A DNA stretch of 64,000 bases from positions 178,956 to 242,955 of the forward strand of contig NZ_JACIEA010000003.1 in assembly GCF_014196595.1 (NCBI RefSeq), in the 5' to 3' direction. The notes under the pieces were generated by a model that saw nothing but the letters and a program-made list of their open reading frames with translations, did no database searches and was not told the origin of the DNA. The position numbers and the translations under genes are program-made. Positions within the stretch are counted from its first letter, which is position 1. Each line of letters begins with the position of its first letter. Positions 61,672 to 64,000 of this stretch are shown here, in pieces. This DNA is from Sphingorhabdus rigui. GTDB taxonomy: Bacteria > Pseudomonadota > Alphaproteobacteria > Sphingomonadales > Sphingomonadaceae.

Positions 61672-63113
61672 CGATTGAAATCCTCAGGGAACAGTTTAAT
61701 CGCACTCATAACGGGATAAGGCGTGAATCCGCCCATCGCGCATAGTGAACCGAACTTCATGGTTTCGGCAAGATCGGCAAGCAAAGCCAGATTGGCATCG
61801 ACATTTTTGCCTGCGATAATCTGGTCGATTGTTTCGACGCCGCGCGTGCTGCCCAATCGGCAGGGCGTGCATTTGCCGCAGCTTTCAATCGCACAAAATT
61901 CCATCGCAAAGCGCGCCATTTGTGCCATGTCGACGCTGTCATCAAAAACGGTAATCCCTGCGTGGCCGATCAGCGCATCCGCCGCGGCGAACGCCTCATA
62001 ATCGAAGGGCAGATCAAATTGGGCAGGCGGAATATATGCGCCCAATGGCCCACCGACTTGAACACAGCGCACCGGGCGACCGCTTGCCGTACCGCCGCCG
62101 ATATCGTTGACCAGCTCGCCAAGCGTAATACCGAACGCGACTTCGAAAAGTCCGCCATGTTTGACATTTCCGGCAAGCTGGACGGGCATCGTCCCCTTTG
62201 ACCTGCCCATGCCATACGCTGCATAAGCTTCACCGCCATGCGCCAATATCCATGGCACGGCGGCTAGCGTGAGCACATTGTTGACCACTGTCGGTTTGCC
62301 GAACAGGCCCTCCAGCGCGGGTAGGGGGGGCTTGGCGCGCACTTCGCCCCGCTTGCCCTCAAGGCTGTTCAAGAGCGAGGTTTCTTCGCCGCAAATATAT
62401 GCGCCCGCGCCAACGCGGACTTCGACGACAAATGGCGCAATCAAATGCGCAGACAGCCGGATAGCGGCTTCCATCTTGGCAATGGCGTGCGGATATTCGG
62501 AACGGATGTAGATATAGGCTTTGCTCGCGCCGACGGCGAAACCGGCAATTGCCATGCCTTCGATCAGCATGAACGGGTCGCCTTCCATCACCATCCGGTC
62601 GGCAAAGGTTCCGCTGTCACCTTCGTCGGCGTTGCAGACGATATATTTCTGTTCAGCAGGGGCGTCCGCCACCGTCCGCCATTTAATGCCAGCCGGAAAA
62701 CCTGCGCCGCCGCGGCCGCGAAGGCCCGATGCCATGATTGTTTCGATGGTTGCGTCAGCACCAATTGCGCGCGCTTGGCCAAGACCCAGCCAGCCGCCCG
62801 ATGCGTAATAATCGTCCAGCGATGTTGGCCGTGTTTTGCCCGCGCGCGCGAACGTCAATCGGTTCTGTTTGGCGATGAAGGGGTGGTCCTCAATCCGTCC
62901 GATGGATTTAGCGTCACCGCTTAAGATCGAAGGAACTTGATCGGCCGAGACTTGACCATAGCCCACGCCGTCAATGTCAACCAGCGGTTCCATCCAGTGC
63001 ATGCCCCAGCTGGACACACGTTCGACTTCGACGCCCGCCGCGGCAAAAGCAGCCGCAACGGCATCCGCGCCACAGGCGAGCGCAACAGCGTCATTGGATA
63101 TCCGGACGGTCAC
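61668..63113 (-). CDS. fdsB: NAD-dependent formate dehydrogenase beta subunit
   Basis: This 481-residue subunit resembles NuoF: an N-terminal region, FMN-binding GRGGAGFPAG, an NADH-site GAGAYICGEETSL, and a C-terminal [4Fe-4S] cluster (ESCGKCTPCR plus a later Cys). It passes electrons from FdsA to NAD. It overlaps fdsG by 4 nt. Confidence 0.95.
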   Translation of the reverse strand: MTVRISNDAVALACGADAVAAAFAAAGVEVERVSSWGMHWMEPLVDIDGVGYGQVSADQVPSILSGDAKSIGRIEDHPFIAKQNRLTFARAGKTRPTSLDDYYASGGWLGLGQARAIGADATIETIMASGLRGRGGAGFPAGIKWRTVADAPAEQKYIVCNADEGDSGTFADRMVMEGDPFMLIEGMAIAGFAVGASKAYIYIRSEYPHAIAKMEAAIRLSAHLIAPFVVEVRVGAGAYICGEETSLLNSLEGKRGEVRAKPPLPALEGLFGKPTVVNNVLTLAAVPWILAHGGEAYAAYGMGRSKGTMPVQLAGNVKHGGLFEVAFGITLGELVNDIGGGTASGRPVRCVQVGGPLGAYIPPAQFDLPFDYEAFAAADALIGHAGITVFDDSVDMAQMARFAMEFCAIESCGKCTPCRLGSTRGVETIDQIIAGKNVDANLALLADLAETMKFGSLCAMGGFTPYPVMSAIKLFPEDFNR

Positions 63114-63520
63114 ATGGCCTCCAATAATGAACTAAGGCGCGTGGCGTCCAATCGGGCGATGACTTGGTCGCCAACCAATGCAGCTGGACCAACCGAGCAC
63201 ATGCCAAGGCAATAGACAGCCTCTACCTTCACGCGGCTTTGGTTTTCGGCAATCGGCACTAACGCGTCGACACCGCGCGCCTTGCACGCCTCTGCGCGGC
63301 ACAATTTCAATATGGGCCGCGCTTCGGCTTCTTTGCGGAAATCATGGTAGAAGCTCACGACGCCGTACACTTCCGCCCGGGTCAGGTTCAGCGCCTGTGC
63401 AATGTCGCGCATGGCATCTTCGCTGACATAGCCGAACGCTTTTTGCACGTCATGCAGGATAGGCAACAGTGGCCCTTCCCGGTGCGCATGTTCGGCGACG
63501 ATGTCAGCGATTGAGGTCAT
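63110..63520 (-). CDS. fdsG: NAD-dependent formate dehydrogenase gamma subunit
   Basis: This 136-residue NuoE-like thioredoxin-fold subunit has [2Fe-2S] ligands Cys74, Cys79, Cys104 and Cys108. It starts 1 nt from the stop of the formaldehyde dehydrogenase gene and overlaps fdsB by 4 nt, so the operon runs continuously from the window end. Confidence 0.94.
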   Translation of the reverse strand: MTSIADIVAEHAHREGPLLPILHDVQKAFGYVSEDAMRDIAQALNLTRAEVYGVVSFYHDFRKEAEARPILKLCRAEACKARGVDALVPIAENQSRVKVEAVYCLGMCSVGPAALVGDQVIARLDATRLSSLLEAM

Positions 63521-64000
63521 TTAGAACACCACGACGCTGCGGATGCTTTCACCCGCGTGCATCAATTCAAATGCCTTGTTGATATCCTCAAGCCCCATGA
63601 CATGCGTAATCATCGGGTCGATTTCGATCTTGCCGGTCATGTACATGTCGACGATCTTTGGAACGTCGGTGCGGCCCTTGGCCCCGCCAAATGCGGTACC
63701 GCGCCAGTTGCGGCCGGTCACCAGTTGGAATGGACGGGTTGCAATCTCTTTGCCCGCTTCGGCCACACCAATGATGATGCTAGTGCCCCAACCCCGATGG
63801 CATGCCTCAAGCGCAGTGCGCATCACTTCGGTGTTGCCGGTGGCATCAAAGGTGTAATCCGCGCCGCCGTCGGTCATGGCCACGATTGCGGCAACAACAT
63901 CTTCACGGCTCATGCCCCTGGAGTTCAGGAACGCGGTCATGCCGAACTTGCGGCCCCACTCTTCGCGGTCAGGATTAATATCAACGCCAATAATCATACC
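63521..64000 (-). CDS. Class III alcohol dehydrogenase / S-(hydroxymethyl)glutathione dehydrogenase, N-terminal part outside window
   Basis: The frame is open to the right edge, leaving the last 159 codons or so of a longer gene. It reads GVDINPDREEWGRKFGMTAF, WGTSIIIGVAEAGKEI and LMHAGESIRSVVVF, all typical of the C-terminal half of glutathione-dependent formaldehyde dehydrogenase. That enzyme converts the spontaneous formaldehyde-glutathione adduct to S-formylglutathione with NAD. It is the first gene seen of a C1-oxidation operon that continues with formate dehydrogenase. The catalytic zinc ligands lie outside the window. Confidence 0.9.
   Translation of the reverse strand, partial: GMIIGVDINPDREEWGRKFGMTAFLNSRGMSREDVVAAIVAMTDGGADYTFDATGNTEVMRTALEACHRGWGTSIIIGVAEAGKEIATRPFQLVTGRNWRGTAFGGAKGRTDVPKIVDMYMTGKIEIDPMITHVMGLEDINKAFELMHAGESIRSVVVF

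Noticed and set aside
1..64000. Insertion sequences, integrases, prophage genes or CRISPR arrays marking a genomic island
   Set aside because: No transposase or integrase motif, no regularly spaced repeats, and the only tRNA (3038-3121) has no adjacent repeat of its 3' end that I could see.

Overview
This window looks like chromosomal DNA of an alphaproteobacterium, most likely of the order Sphingomonadales (Sphingopyxis/Sphingorhabdus-like). The reasons are moderately high GC, a DUF2794 gene, an EpsC-type serine acetyltransferase, an alphaproteobacterial phoR-pst-phoU-phoB locus, an OprP-type porin and a three-iron-sulfur-subunit Fds formate dehydrogenase. Genus assignment is inference. I see no transposase, integrase, phage gene or CRISPR array, and coding density is very high with many 1-14 nt overlaps.

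Region 1 (1-11 kb) is mostly housekeeping: a truncated acyl-CoA synthetase divergent from a coniferyl-type aldehyde dehydrogenase, tRNA-Leu(CAA), an SDR, a quinone oxidoreductase, an MFS carrier, pgsA-moaD-moaE, oxyR, serine acetyltransferase with a DUF2794 gene, and a second SDR. Region 2 (11-20.2 kb) is a phosphate-starvation locus: an OprP-like porin convergent with phoR-pstS-pstC-pstA-pstB-phoU-phoB. Candidate Pho boxes with 11-bp periodicity lie before the porin and before pstS. Region 3 (20.2-28.4 kb) holds gph, glmU, glmS, argD-argF-hslO, small proteins, and a well-folded candidate small RNA at about 28.34-28.41 kb.

Region 4 (28.4-32.7 kb) has glutaryl-CoA dehydrogenase and an ALDH7-type aminoadipate-semialdehyde dehydrogenase, both pointing to lysine catabolism, plus a carotenoid-oxygenase-family protein.

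Region 5 (32.8-55.3 kb) is the most unusual part. Two convergent, diverged modules for N-methylated amines face each other. Cluster A (+) is: dimethylglycine-dehydrogenase-like flavoprotein, Rieske oxygenase, soxB-soxD-soxA-soxG, BCCT betaine transporter, LysR regulator, secreted alpha/beta hydrolase. Cluster B (-) is: Rieske oxygenase, PLP gamma-lyase-family enzyme, HcnB-like FAD/BFD oxidoreductase, DadA-like FAD oxidase, soxB-soxD-soxA-soxG. A GcvA-like LysR gene is divergent from cluster B. Both sox sets have exactly the same gene overlaps (1, 4 and 8 nt).

Region 6 (56.4-64 kb) is a C1 disposal operon: glutathione-dependent formaldehyde dehydrogenase (cut by the window end), fdsG, fdsB, a homocysteine S-methyltransferase-family gene, mobA, fdsA, fdsD and fdhD. 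Regions 5 and 6 make a coherent pathway: uptake of a betaine, oxidative removal of three N-methyl groups to glycine, and oxidation of the released formaldehyde through formate to CO2. Cluster B probably serves a second, unidentified N-methylated substrate.
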